From a virus, in IMG/VR virus record IMGVR_UViG_3300021057_000018, positions 1-43,317 of that record: a stretch of 43,317 nucleotides of DNA; one strand, written 5' to 3'. Positions 6,196 through 13,148 of this stretch are shown here, piece after piece; the first letter of the stretch is position 1; the number at the start of each line of letters is the position of its first letter. The notes below the pieces were generated by a model. It was given only the letters and a program-made list of their open reading frames with translations, was not told the DNA's origin and ran no database searches. A program made the position numbers and the translations under genes.

Positions 6196-6857
6196 TGAAA
6201 CCGTACTACGAGCAAGACGGGATGACGATTTACCACGGCGATTGCAGGGATTTGCTGCAAACGGTGTATCCGTTCATCTTCAGTTGCGAATCGGTTATCA
6301 CCGACCCTGTATGGCCCAACAACTCCATTCCTGAGTTCGCTGATGTGAACCCGGCGGCTGTGTTGTCGGAGGCGCTTGCGCTTTGCACTGGTGCTGAGCG
6401 GGTAGCGGTTCACCTTGGCTGCGATTCCGATCCGCGCATGTTGACGGCCGTTCCGTCGCGGTTGGCGTTCTTTCGTGTGTGCCATCTCGAGATCGCCCGA
6501 GTGGGCTACAAGGGACGGCTCTTGATGACTGGCGATGCGGCGTATCTGTTTGGCACGCCTCCGCCTTCGGTTAAGGGCGCTCACGTCGTTCCCGGTCGAA
6601 TCATGGACCCCGATAGCGGAGGGAAACAGGCCGATCATCCGTGCCCTCGGAAAGTCGCTCACGTCCAGTTTTTGATTCGCTACTGGTCGTCACCCAAAGA
6701 CACCGTGCTTGATCCGTTCATGGGCAGCGGCACCACTTTGGTTGCCGCAAAGCAACTCGGGCGCAAGGCCGTGGGTATCGAACGTGACGAACGCTACTGC
6801 GAGCTGGCGGCGAACAGGTTGTCTCAGGGTGCCCTGCCGATGGAGTTCACAGCATGA
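6195..6857 (+). CDS. N4/N6 DNA methyltransferase (beta-type motif order)
   Basis: 220 aa from ATG 6195, preferred over upstream GTG 6126 because the family begins near MKPYYEQDGMTIYHGDC. Catalytic motif IV reads TDPVWPN (residues about 36-42) in place of the usual DPPW/DPPY. The AdoMet-binding motif follows later (DPFMGSGTTLVAAKQLGRKA, about 173-192) and is succeeded by GIERDERYCELA. The order IV then I is that of N6_N4_Mtase enzymes, and HPCPRK (about 149-153) is the usual bridging motif. There is no specificity domain or cognate nuclease, so it is an orphan enzyme that probably methylates phage DNA to avoid host restriction. Target sequence unknown. Confidence 0.85.
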   Translation: MKPYYEQDGMTIYHGDCRDLLQTVYPFIFSCESVITDPVWPNNSIPEFADVNPAAVLSEALALCTGAERVAVHLGCDSDPRMLTAVPSRLAFFRVCHLEIARVGYKGRLLMTGDAAYLFGTPPPSVKGAHVVPGRIMDPDSGGKQADHPCPRKVAHVQFLIRYWSSPKDTVLDPFMGSGTTLVAAKQLGRKAVGIERDERYCELAANRLSQGALPMEFTA

Positions 6858-7192
6858 CCCAAGCATCTCTCAATCTCTTTCACCAGCGAGACACCCAGAA
6901 GGCGGATGCCTTAGAAGCGAAGGTCTACGCCGCGCTCAAGGATGGCCAGTGGCACCTCAGAAAAGCCTTGTGTGAGGCGATCCCTGGTCTGAACGAGCGA
7001 GCGGTGCGGATGGTGGCGGCATCCTCCAAGGGCCGGATTATCGGCTCCAGCAAGGGCTACAAATTAACGGCCCACGCGACGGCCACGGAATTAGCGGAGT
7101 GGGAACGGGCGCAGCGGAGTCAGGCGAAGGAAACACTGCGGCGGATTGTGCGGACGCGGAACTGTTTCAACCGGGGAGGGCGGGCGGCATGA
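6854..7192 (+). CDS. Winged-helix-like DNA-binding protein
   Basis: 112 aa, overlapping the methyltransferase by ATGA. Residues about 20-70 (LEAKVYAALKDGQWHLRKAL, NERAVRMVAASSKGRIIGSSKGYKL) fit the phage winged-helix type in which two helices are followed by a hairpin ending at a Gly-Tyr. The C-terminal third is a basic helix (WERAQRSQAKETLRRIVRTR). Possibly a regulator or a replication accessory. Confidence 0.65.
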   Translation: MTQASLNLFHQRDTQKADALEAKVYAALKDGQWHLRKALCEAIPGLNERAVRMVAASSKGRIIGSSKGYKLTAHATATELAEWERAQRSQAKETLRRIVRTRNCFNRGGRAA

Positions 7193-7413
7193 AGTGCAAA
7201 CATCAGGCGGGTTGGTGGGCAGACGAAGTGCTGATTTGGGGCGACTCGAAAGGCATTTACATCGAAGGTCGTAACCATTCGCGGAAACGTAGGCAGCGCG
7301 GAAAGGTGCTGCTGACCTGCAACATGCAGGGATGCCGAGCTACCCGCAACGCGTATTTCGATGTGCCGATCCCGGTCAATCTCGGGCTCGTAAGCAAGGC
7401 GACGAAATCATGA
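7189..7413 (+). CDS. Small zinc-binding-like protein
   Basis: 74 aa, ATG overlapping the previous stop. It has CKHQAGWW near the start and LTCNMQGCRATRNAYFDVP near residue 46, giving C-x-H and C-x4-C positions that could hold one zinc, plus a basic segment (RNHSRKRRQRGK). Many early phage genes encode such small zinc-ribbon proteins. No defined function. Confidence 0.65.
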   Translation: MKCKHQAGWWADEVLIWGDSKGIYIEGRNHSRKRRQRGKVLLTCNMQGCRATRNAYFDVPIPVNLGLVSKATKS

Positions 7414-7454
7414 TCTCCCTTCTCACGGCTCACACGTTCGGCGGGAGGGTGTAG
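7410..7454 (+). CDS. Micro-ORF (14 aa) bridging two genes
   Basis: ATG overlaps the previous stop (ATGA); it encodes MISLLTAHTFGGRV and ends directly before the next ATG (TAG-ATG). The GGGAGGGTG inside its end is the ribosome binding site of the next gene. Probably a coupling leader. Confidence 0.35.
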   Translation: MISLLTAHTFGGRV

Positions 7455-7823
7455 ATGAAGAAGAACGAAGAACAAGATTTGGGTGCTGACGCCGCGGAGG
7501 TCGCCCTTGCAGGTTCCATCGTCAGGGATGCAGCTACCGCACGCCATACCGCCGGACCGTGGTTCGTGGAGGCTTGGTCCACGCTGGAGGTGGTGTCGGG
7601 GGTTGGGATGACCATCTGTAGAACCACAGGGGTTGCGATGCCGCTCACACCCGAGCGCGAAGCCAACGCTCGTCTGATCGCCGCCGCGCCTGAGATGTAC
7701 GAGGCGCTGAAATATGCGCTGCGCTGTTTCGACCGCGAGTCGTACGATCTGATGAAAAGCCTTGATCCGGTTCAGGCGATCGCTCTGGCGAAGCACGCCA
7801 TCGCCAAGGCCGAGGGCCGCTAG
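7455..7823 (+). CDS. Phage accessory protein with ANARLIAAAPEMYEAL signature
   Basis: 122 aa. Residues about 30-100 carry HTAGPWFVE...ANARLIAAAPEMYEALKYAL, a signature common in early genes of many phages and often found alone or fused to other segments; function unknown (Ea22-like accessory proteins). The first 28 residues (MKKNEEQDLGADAAEVAL...) resemble the small protein at 6088, which indicates a modular, exchangeable N-terminus. Ribosome binding site GGGAGGG lies within the preceding micro-ORF. Confidence 0.7.
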   Translation: MKKNEEQDLGADAAEVALAGSIVRDAATARHTAGPWFVEAWSTLEVVSGVGMTICRTTGVAMPLTPEREANARLIAAAPEMYEALKYALRCFDRESYDLMKSLDPVQAIALAKHAIAKAEGR

Positions 7824-8186
7824 ATGATCCGCGCACGCAAAGGCCACAAGTTCGGCGCGGTGCGAACCGAAGTCGATGGCGTGAAGTTCGCCAGCAAGGC
7901 GGAAGCCCGCAGGTATGCCGAACTCAAGATGCTGGAAAAGGCCGGGAAGATTCGCGGATTAGTCCTGCAGCCCAAATATCCGCTCTACGCCTACTGCGCG
8001 CGTGAGTCTCATGGATGGGAGCCGCGCGTGATCGGCAACTATATCGCGGACTTTTCGTACCTGGATAAGCAGGGAAACCAGATCATCGAGGATGTCAAAG
8101 GGATGAAGACGCCTATGTATCGCTGGAAGAAAAGGCACTTCGAGATACAGCAGGGCATCACCATCACGGAGATCACCAGCCGATGA
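7824..8186 (+). CDS. DUF1064 predicted PD-(D/E)xK nuclease
   Basis: 120 aa, starting immediately after the upstream stop. It matches DUF1064 across its whole length: KFGAVRTEVDGVKFASKAEARRYAEL (residues 9-34), YIADFSYL (73-80) and IIEDVKGMKTPMYR (87-100). Asp76, Glu89/Asp90 and Lys92 could form the metal site of a PD-(D/E)xK fold. Family members sit among phage recombination genes and are suggested endonucleases, perhaps acting on branched DNA. It may supply the nuclease partner that Bet otherwise lacks. Confidence 0.85.
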   Translation: MIRARKGHKFGAVRTEVDGVKFASKAEARRYAELKMLEKAGKIRGLVLQPKYPLYAYCARESHGWEPRVIGNYIADFSYLDKQGNQIIEDVKGMKTPMYRWKKRHFEIQQGITITEITSR

Positions 8187-8497
8187 CTCCCCACGTTGTG
8201 ATTTGGGACGGCCGCAAGGGCGGACCTGGAGGCGCGCAGTTGTACGTCGAAGAACCCCAACACGTGCCTGAGCCGCCACCCGTACCTCAACGGACCGTGA
8301 TCCGTCATACCGGCACCTTTGATCGCGTGAAGAAAGCGATCAAAACCTTCGGGTTGGACTGGTTTACCTCCGGCGAGATTCGGGAACTCACTGGGTTACG
8401 TCCCGAACAAGTGGCGACGGCACTCTATGGGTTATGTCAGCAAGGGAAGTTAGAAAAGACGATCACGCCTCGTCGGTATCGGGTGACAGGGAGGTAG
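8183..8497 (+). CDS. Winged-helix protein with proline-rich N-terminus
   Basis: 104 aa, coupled by ATGA to the DUF1064 gene. Residues 1-45 are Gly/Pro-rich and presumably flexible. Residues about 48-104 form an HTH with wing: FDRVKKAIKTFGLDWFTSGEIRELTGLRPEQVATALYGL, then CQQGKLEKTITPRRYRV. This resembles phage replication or regulatory wHTH units. Confidence 0.7.
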   Translation: MTPHVVIWDGRKGGPGGAQLYVEEPQHVPEPPPVPQRTVIRHTGTFDRVKKAIKTFGLDWFTSGEIRELTGLRPEQVATALYGLCQQGKLEKTITPRRYRVTGR

Positions 8498-8499
8498 GA

Positions 8500-8892
8500 A
8501 TGCAAGACGAAACGCATGATGGCGCTGCGCTCACGGAGGGCGATCTATCGCACGACGCGAAGGTAGTTGAAGCCTTACGGAAGTTTCTATCAGGCGTTGA
8601 ACCGAACGTCGATCAAATTGGTATCAACGCGCCTACTTACGGATGGGGCACATGCGGAGCGAACGGCCAGTGGGAGTACCCAGTTCACCCCGCGTTGGTG
8701 GAGCTACGCCGAGACGCGAAGTGCGCCCCTCGGTATCACGAGTTGATCTATGCCGTCGCTCGGGTGCATCCGGGCGAGACGCGCCATCAAACCGCGCTCC
8801 GCTACATCACCGAGCGCGAAATGGTCGGCTCTCACGGTAACCCAGCATCGACTGCGGTAGCCAGCGGGTCGGCACAGAGCGAAGCGCCATGA
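8500..8892 (+). CDS. Hypothetical early protein with mosaic N-terminus
   Basis: 130 aa from ATG 8500 (GGGAGG upstream). The first 20 residues (MQDETHDGAALTEGDLSHD) belong to the recurring early-region tag that includes CTATCGCACGACG. The central domain (about 40-110) has TYGWGTCGANGQWEYPVHPAL and HPGETRHQTALRYI, unrecognised, with conserved-looking Trp and Cys. The tail is Ala/Ser-rich (ASTAVASGSAQSEAP). Start overlaps are absent, but the stop overlaps the next gene by ATGA. Confidence 0.65.
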   Translation: MQDETHDGAALTEGDLSHDAKVVEALRKFLSGVEPNVDQIGINAPTYGWGTCGANGQWEYPVHPALVELRRDAKCAPRYHELIYAVARVHPGETRHQTALRYITEREMVGSHGNPASTAVASGSAQSEAP

Positions 8893-9092
8893 TGTTCTTG
8901 CGTCGTCTCATCTCCGGCTGGGACTCGGACTATCTGGATGACTGGTCCCCTCGACGAGCGAAGCACTACGAAGCACGAACGTATCGCTACTTGGGTATCC
9001 GTCCGGAGCCGATCTTTACCTGGTCGAGGAAGTTTCGACCGAAGGTGAAATCGACCGTGATGAAGATCGCGGATCGTCGGAAGGCGTCTTGA
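8889..9092 (+). CDS. Small basic protein
   Basis: 67 aa, ATGA-coupled to the gene before. Very basic and aromatic (SPRRAKHYEARTYRYLGIRPEPIFTW), ending KIADRRKAS. No membrane segment. No family recognised; possibly nucleic-acid binding. Confidence 0.6.
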   Translation: MMFLRRLISGWDSDYLDDWSPRRAKHYEARTYRYLGIRPEPIFTWSRKFRPKVKSTVMKIADRRKAS

Positions 9093-9120
9093 CACTGAGG
9101 ACACGAGAGGCGAGTTAGTT

Positions 9121-9498
9121 ATGTGCTGTGGATGCTGGGAAGACGACGGAAGTCATGCGATTGACAACGAGCGTGTGAGGGCGGTTCAGCCTCTGATACA
9201 GGCGGTCTATGACCACGCCTGCACGGGAGGCAACCTCCACATCGTTCTCGATGACAACAACCTAGAGGACGGCAATCTGGAGTTTTGCAGCTATTGCATC
9301 GACCACGGCGGCGTGATGCCTCCCGATCAGTGCAACGAAGCCCATGAGCGATACCAGAACGAGAAACGGGCCAACCCCGATCCGCCCGAGCAGCTTGCCG
9401 CCGAGCGTGCGTGTTGTGACGCGCTGATGGCGATGACGTACGAGGAGCGCGTGTCTGCGCTCGGTCTATGGGATGGCTGTTGGGGCGTCGTGCGGTAG
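9121..9498 (+). CDS. Cys-rich early protein
   Basis: 125 aa from ATG 9121. It starts MCCGCWEDD, continues with DNNNLEDGNLEFCSYCIDHGGV (internal C-x2-C) and ends with a helix containing ERACCDALMAM and ALGLWDGCW. A similar small protein with central HIVLDDxNxED and CxxC occurs in several phages, function unknown. Its end contains GTGCGGTAG, the start of the repeated element at 9490. Confidence 0.65.
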   Translation: MCCGCWEDDGSHAIDNERVRAVQPLIQAVYDHACTGGNLHIVLDDNNLEDGNLEFCSYCIDHGGVMPPDQCNEAHERYQNEKRANPDPPEQLAAERACCDALMAMTYEERVSALGLWDGCWGVVR

Positions 9499-9541
9499 CT
9501 GACTAGCACGAACTAAAACGGAGACCGTATCGCCCTCCGTG
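9490..9541 (+). repeat. Post-gene repeat element, copy 1
   Basis: GTGCGGTAGCTGACT (9490-9504) includes the last codon and stop of the preceding gene. It is followed 41 bases after its start by CGCCCTCCGTG. The copy at 15009-15061 has both blocks with nearly identical spacing (42). Between them CGGAG (9519-9523 region) can pair with CTCCG, giving a small hairpin. A partial copy of the first block is at 14782-14794. Confidence 0.65.
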
Positions 9542-9590
9542 AGGCTTGTGCCGCAAAAGACATTCTCGACTTGGACAGGTGAACTGAATC

Positions 9591-10424
9591 ATGGAGCGAT
9601 CACACGCCCTCACGGAACAGAAGAAGAACATGCGACTCGACTTCATTCGCAACTTGGCGGCGCAATGCCGCGATGCCGCCAGCGATTCGGGCTGCATCGG
9701 TGAAGTGGATGGAGGCTGCGTGTCGGCGGTGTCTGACACAGGCAAATGGTGCGAGAAGTGCTTACTGGGCGAAGCGGCGGTTCAACTCGATTGGGCCCTG
9801 ACCCTGCTCCGGGAGCCGCCCTCGACCCCGCTACCGGCTTTTGTCGCTGAAGGGGACGTGATCATCGGTGATGACACGGACACCTTCACCGTGGCCGATC
9901 TGCGCAATTGGTGGACGCGCCTGCGTGCCACCCTCAAACGTGACGAGCCTGTAAAACCAGAGACCGGCCCTATGCGGAACGCGGAGAGTCCGTCAGGTGT
10001 TCAGGCGCTAGGGAGTAGCAGCTCGTCACCTTCTCTCGGGGAGACGCCAGCGCCCCTAGAAGAAACGAAGGAAGAAAAAGATCACGCCCTGTTGCATCCG
10101 GTGTCGCAGGTGTATTTCCGAGCGGGATTACTGGCCTGCCGGGAGTACATGGCGCGGTTCGTGGCGGCGGAGAGTCCGTCGATCGCGAATAGCATTCGCG
10201 CCAATTGGTGGCCCGATCTCGGGCCTGATTTCGGCCCACCGCGCCAACTGGACTGGTCGGAAGTGACGAGCGGTGAATACGGCACGCCGGAGTTTCGCGT
10301 CAAGACAGCAGACGAGGTGTCCCCTACACAGGAGGCGCTTCCTGTCGCCTTGGCATTCCTGCAAGTCGGCCGCGTCTCTCTCCCTGATCAGGCAGAGCAG
10401 ACAGACGACCTGGAGCGCGGGTGA
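9591..10424 (+). CDS. Two-module hypothetical protein
   Basis: 277 aa. The N-terminal module (about 14-85) has a helical Cys-rich pattern (CRDAASDSGCIGEVDGGC, then CEKCLLGEA). A Ser/Glu-rich linker (about 145-175, including SSSSSPSLGETPAPLEE) precedes a C-terminal module that I recognise as a widespread phage segment of unknown function: YFRAGLLACREYMARFV...SIRANWWPDLGPDFGPPR. The linker resembles the LVSGTPGEEQ...EENDHG linkers in the genes at 11172-12690, so the protein looks like a fusion made at a shared linker. Its stop overlaps the next start (TGATG). Confidence 0.7.
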   Translation: MERSHALTEQKKNMRLDFIRNLAAQCRDAASDSGCIGEVDGGCVSAVSDTGKWCEKCLLGEAAVQLDWALTLLREPPSTPLPAFVAEGDVIIGDDTDTFTVADLRNWWTRLRATLKRDEPVKPETGPMRNAESPSGVQALGSSSSSPSLGETPAPLEETKEEKDHALLHPVSQVYFRAGLLACREYMARFVAAESPSIANSIRANWWPDLGPDFGPPRQLDWSEVTSGEYGTPEFRVKTADEVSPTQEALPVALAFLQVGRVSLPDQAEQTDDLERG

Positions 10425-10594
10425 TGGCGAAGACGAAGACACCCATGTATCGCATTGCACCAAGCGGAAATCGCTACGTGATTCTTGAGGGCCGAGACCC
10501 CGCCATTATCTGGGCCTTTGTTTTCACGCGGCGGATGGCCCGTCGCATCTGCAAGTTATTGAACACCGTCTCAGCGAAGAAGGGGAGGAAGTAG
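10424..10594 (+). CDS. Small basic protein
   Basis: 56 aa, starting at the ATG overlapping the previous stop. Begins MAKTKTPMYRIAPSGNRYVI, has a hydrophobic centre (AIIWAFVFTRRM) and a basic end (SAKKGRK). Ends directly before the next ATG with GGGGAGGAAG as the next ribosome binding site. Function unknown. Confidence 0.6.
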   Translation: MAKTKTPMYRIAPSGNRYVILEGRDPAIIWAFVFTRRMARRICKLLNTVSAKKGRK

Positions 10595-10945
10595 ATGGGA
10601 ATGTTTGATCAGCTTGAGTGCAAGCGTCCGTTGCCCGATCTCGGGATTGTGGATGGCGCGCCGTGGCAAACCAAAGACTTCTTCTGCGAGATGGCCACCC
10701 TGACGATCACCGACGACGGCAGGCTGCTACGAGCGGGCGGTCTTTTCAATAACTCGCCTCAGGTGGAAGTGAACTACCACGGCGATCTGTGCTTCTACTC
10801 GGATCGAGACGGCGTTTGGTTCGAGTATGTCGCTCGGTTCACTGAGGGGCGGTTGTCCCGAATCTGGCGCGTGGTCGAAGAAACGGACGGCAACCAGGCT
10901 GCAACGCAGTCCAGCGGTGTCAACCGTGGGAGCGCAGCGAAATGA
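10595..10945 (+). CDS. Conserved phage protein (MGMFDxLECxxPLPD family)
   Basis: 116 aa. It opens MGMFDQLECKRPLPDLG, then WQTKDFFCEMATLTITDDGRLL and VEVNYHGDLCFYSD. This is a family frequent in early regions of tailed phages, predicted mostly beta, function unknown. The tail (about 90-116) is polar and ends NRGSAAK, encoded by the recurrent GGAGCGCAGCG motif (10929-10939). The stop overlaps a micro-ORF. Confidence 0.75.
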   Translation: MGMFDQLECKRPLPDLGIVDGAPWQTKDFFCEMATLTITDDGRLLRAGGLFNNSPQVEVNYHGDLCFYSDRDGVWFEYVARFTEGRLSRIWRVVEETDGNQAATQSSGVNRGSAAK

Positions 10946-10998
10946 TCGTCCTCGCAACCTTACAACCTGTTGACTTGAAAGAGGTATCCCGTGACTGA
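10942..10998 (+). CDS. Micro-ORF (18 aa) bridging two genes
   Basis: ATG overlaps the previous stop; it encodes MIVLATLQPVDLKEVSRD and ends inside the start of the next gene (10991). The preceding GGGAGCG is a suitable ribosome binding site. Same arrangement as at 3316, 7410 and 13466. Confidence 0.35.
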   Translation: MIVLATLQPVDLKEVSRD

Positions 10999-11179
10999 GA
11001 TCAACTGGCCAGCAGGGAAAATTGTCTTTCATCAGGGTGACTGGAAGTGTCGCGTCGTGACCGATCACGGCGAGTCGATCACATACGAGCCGCTAGAGGG
11101 CGTTCTTCCTGAATGCCGAGGGCGTGTGTTCACGGCCGCGAAAGACCTGTTCAAAACAGAGCGGAGGAAGCGTGGCTGA
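10991..11179 (+). CDS. Small beta-rich protein
   Basis: 62 aa from a GTG (AGAGG upstream). The sequence WPAGKIVFHQGDWKCRVVTDHGESITYEPLEG suggests three to four strands, with a basic end (KTERRKRG). The stop lies inside the next gene. Unknown function. Confidence 0.55.
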   Translation: MTEINWPAGKIVFHQGDWKCRVVTDHGESITYEPLEGVLPECRGRVFTAAKDLFKTERRKRG

Positions 11180-11597
11180 GATCACGCGAACGTTGAAAGA
11201 CTTGGCTTGGGTCAAGAAGTTCATTGAATACGCTCGTTATGAGCTACAGCCCGGAGAAACGCAGGTAGGCGATCAGTTTCCACGGCAGGCGGACGCGGAT
11301 AAGGCCATTCGTATTCTTGACGCCTTACTCGTCAGCGGCACGCCCGGAGAAGAACAAGTGAAAGAAGAAAACGATCATGGCGCAGGGCTCATCCATCAAG
11401 TTGCAAGTCCCTTAGCGGAGACCGAGCCGCGTCTGAGCATCCCGATTTCGGCCGAGGAGCTTGATTGGGTTGAACACGCGGCTCGTCTGCGACATCTGCC
11501 CGTAGTCGAATACGTGCGACGGGCAATCAACCTTTCACTGCGTAAAGAGGGTGTAGACGCCCTGTTGCTCGCCCAGAGCGACGACGACGAGGTTTAA
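11172..11597 (+). CDS. Mosaic hypothetical protein with RHH-like C-terminus
   Basis: 141 aa from GTG 11172 with GGAGG upstream. Residues 1-50 are helical (TRTLKDLAWVKKFIEYARYEL). LLVSGTPGEEQVKEENDHG (about 51-69) is the first copy of a linker repeated in the next two genes, identical over 30 bases with the third. The C-terminal part (about 90-130) reads RLSIPISAEELDWVEHAARLRHLPVVEYVRRAI, as in a ribbon-helix-helix DNA-binding protein. Confidence 0.65.
   Translation: MAEITRTLKDLAWVKKFIEYARYELQPGETQVGDQFPRQADADKAIRILDALLVSGTPGEEQVKEENDHGAGLIHQVASPLAETEPRLSIPISAEELDWVEHAARLRHLPVVEYVRRAINLSLRKEGVDALLLAQSDDDEV
11327..11356 (+). repeat. Linker repeat copy 1 (30 bp)
   Basis: Thirty bases starting ACTCGTCAGCGGCACGCCCG, identical to 12312-12341. 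They encode LVSGTPGEEQ in frame in both genes. A 21-base version is at 12081-12101. Confidence 0.85.
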
Positions 11598-12224
11598 ATG
11601 AGCCACAACGAAACCGGCATCGTGAACCGGCTACATGAAGAACGCCTTAAGCAGGCGCGTGAGTCGGAGACCTTCAAGGAGCAGTTATCGCGGCTGCATC
11701 TGATCGCCAGTGGGGATCGTGACTGCGACATGTCCGACAACGATCTTGACGCACTCCGGGCGCTGTTGATGACGTTCGATCAAATGGTCAACAACGGATG
11801 CGATGTTCCCCATGAGACCAAGCTGACAAATCCCACGTGTGGCGCATTGATCGGTCAATACGGAGCGGCGTATACGTGCCTGCTACCGAAGGGGCATGAC
11901 GGCGATCATCAGCGGCCATTTGGTAAGAACTCGGAATCCACATTGATCCAAGAGGCAATGGCTGAACTCGATGCCATTCTGCATAACGAGCGCAAATGCT
12001 TTGCCGAGGATTCAGACGCTGATGAGTTTTTGGGCCACGTCACAAACGCCCGGATCGCGCTAGCAAAGACTGGTCATCCCTTACTCGTCAGCGGCACGCC
12101 CTCAGGAGAGATCGGCGAGCAGGATGAAGCCTGCACCGATGGATATTGCTCGACCTGTGGGGCTATCGCGCTGATGGGCAACCGGTTCTGTGAAGTTCAC
12201 GAAGAGGCCGATCATGCCAATTGA
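11598..12224 (+). CDS. Mosaic hypothetical protein with zinc-ribbon-like end
   Basis: 208 aa starting directly after the upstream stop. It has an N-terminal helical part, then a Cys/His module (CGALIGQYGAAYTCLLPKGH, HDGDHQRP) often seen in short phage and actinobacterial proteins, then a helical segment. LLVSGTPSGEIGEQ (second linker copy) follows, and finally a zinc-ribbon-like end: CTDGYCSTCGAIA...RFCEVH. It overlaps the next gene by 11 bases. Function unknown. Confidence 0.65.
   Translation: MSHNETGIVNRLHEERLKQARESETFKEQLSRLHLIASGDRDCDMSDNDLDALRALLMTFDQMVNNGCDVPHETKLTNPTCGALIGQYGAAYTCLLPKGHDGDHQRPFGKNSESTLIQEAMAELDAILHNERKCFAEDSDADEFLGHVTNARIALAKTGHPLLVSGTPSGEIGEQDEACTDGYCSTCGAIALMGNRFCEVHEEADHAN
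12081..12101 (+). repeat. Linker repeat copy 2 (partial)
   Basis: TTACTCGTCAGCGGCACGCC and one more C match the first 5' part of copy 1 (11325-11345). The element then diverges to encode SGEIGEQ. It is in the same reading frame of its gene as the other copies. Confidence 0.8.
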
Positions 12225-12690
12225 CCGCGAATGCACCTGCGTAGGGTCGTGTAAGGGGCGCGAAGGACTCAGCCCACTCTGGACGTGCGCCTTAGACGGC
12301 AAGCGCGGGTCACTCGTCAGCGGCACGCCCGGAGAAGAACAGAAAGACGAAGCAAAAAATCCGCCCGATGACGAGATCAATGATCTGATCCTCGCAGTGC
12401 AGCAGTCCGGGACGCCACAGATTAGCGATCCCGAGCAAGCGATCTGGGACGCGGCATGGGCGCTCAATGACCCCGATCCGAACGGCCAGCAGTGGCGACG
12501 GTCAAAGGCGCTGAAAGACGCGATTGATGCGTTTGCAGAGGCCCAGCGTGAGCCGCAGACCCCCTCAGAGGTGCAGCCGTCCTCGCCACAGAAGGAAAGG
12601 CCTTTGAGGGAGCGCACACGCGCCACGGGGGCCGATGGTGTCTCCGTTTCAGTTCATGGCGATCAGCTATCGCACGACGTGGATAGATAA
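12214..12690 (+). CDS. Mosaic hypothetical protein
   Basis: 158 aa from ATG 12214, 11 bases inside the previous gene. It begins with a Cys-rich stretch (MPIDRECTCVGSCKG), then SLVSGTPGEEQKDEAKNPPDD (third linker copy). A helical module follows (EQAIWDAAWALND...RRSKALKDAIDAFAEAQ) and a polar tail ending VHGDQLSHDVDR, which carries the CTATCGCACGACG motif. Built almost wholly from elements seen elsewhere in the early region. Unknown function. Confidence 0.6.
   Translation: MPIDRECTCVGSCKGREGLSPLWTCALDGKRGSLVSGTPGEEQKDEAKNPPDDEINDLILAVQQSGTPQISDPEQAIWDAAWALNDPDPNGQQWRRSKALKDAIDAFAEAQREPQTPSEVQPSSPQKERPLRERTRATGADGVSVSVHGDQLSHDVDR
12312..12341 (+). repeat. Linker repeat copy 3 (30 bp)
   Basis: Exact copy of 11327-11356, encoding LVSGTPGEEQ in the next gene. 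Three copies in about 1 kb at module boundaries suggest recombination at short shared linkers. Confidence 0.85.
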
Positions 12691-12698
12691 TAGCGAGC

Positions 12699-13037
12699 AT
12701 GGAAAAGCAAATACTTGACGATCAGCGCAACATTCGCAAGGAAGTGATGATGCGCCATGTCTTGCATCTACTTCAATCAACGGTGCAGCTACAGGGTGTC
12801 TCCATCGATACGCCCATTGATGGCGTCATGGCGGTGATGACCGACGATAGCGCAAAGGTGATCGCGCCGTTAGTCGAAGCGGTGACCATTCTAGAAGAGA
12901 TCATCTTCGCGTCAGATGGGTGTCAAGGCCATAGAGAGTGCGTGCATTCAATGGAGCCGTGGCAGCGAGCGCGGACATTGCTTCAGGGCAAATGGGAGTC
13001 AGAGGATCGCGTGGGAGCGAGATGGCCATCACTGTAG
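12699..13037 (+). CDS. Hypothetical protein
   Basis: 112 aa. Predicted helical, with EKQILDDQRNIRKEVMMRHVLHLLQ and VIAPLVEAVTILEEIIF; two Cys-His positions (DGCQGHRECVHS) could bind metal. The C-terminus overlaps a possible small gene at 13022. No family recognised. Confidence 0.6.
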   Translation: MEKQILDDQRNIRKEVMMRHVLHLLQSTVQLQGVSIDTPIDGVMAVMTDDSAKVIAPLVEAVTILEEIIFASDGCQGHRECVHSMEPWQRARTLLQGKWESEDRVGARWPSL

Positions 13038-13123
13038 TTCGGCAGCGTCTCGGTGCCCACATCAGCGGAGCGAGCGGGTCCTACGAGCAGGAGCGCAGCG
13101 TTATCCAGCCCTTCTCACTCTGA
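13022..13123 (+). CDS. Possible 33-aa protein
   Basis: ATG 13022 lies inside the end of the previous gene with GGGAG upstream. The product (MAITVVRQRLGAHISGAS...) has no known relatives that I recognise. It contains the GGAGCGCAGCG 11-mer (13090-13100). May be spurious. Confidence 0.35.
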   Translation: MAITVVRQRLGAHISGASGSYEQERSVIQPFSL

Positions 13124-13148
13124 TGATCAGCCTTCCAAGGGGACGTAG

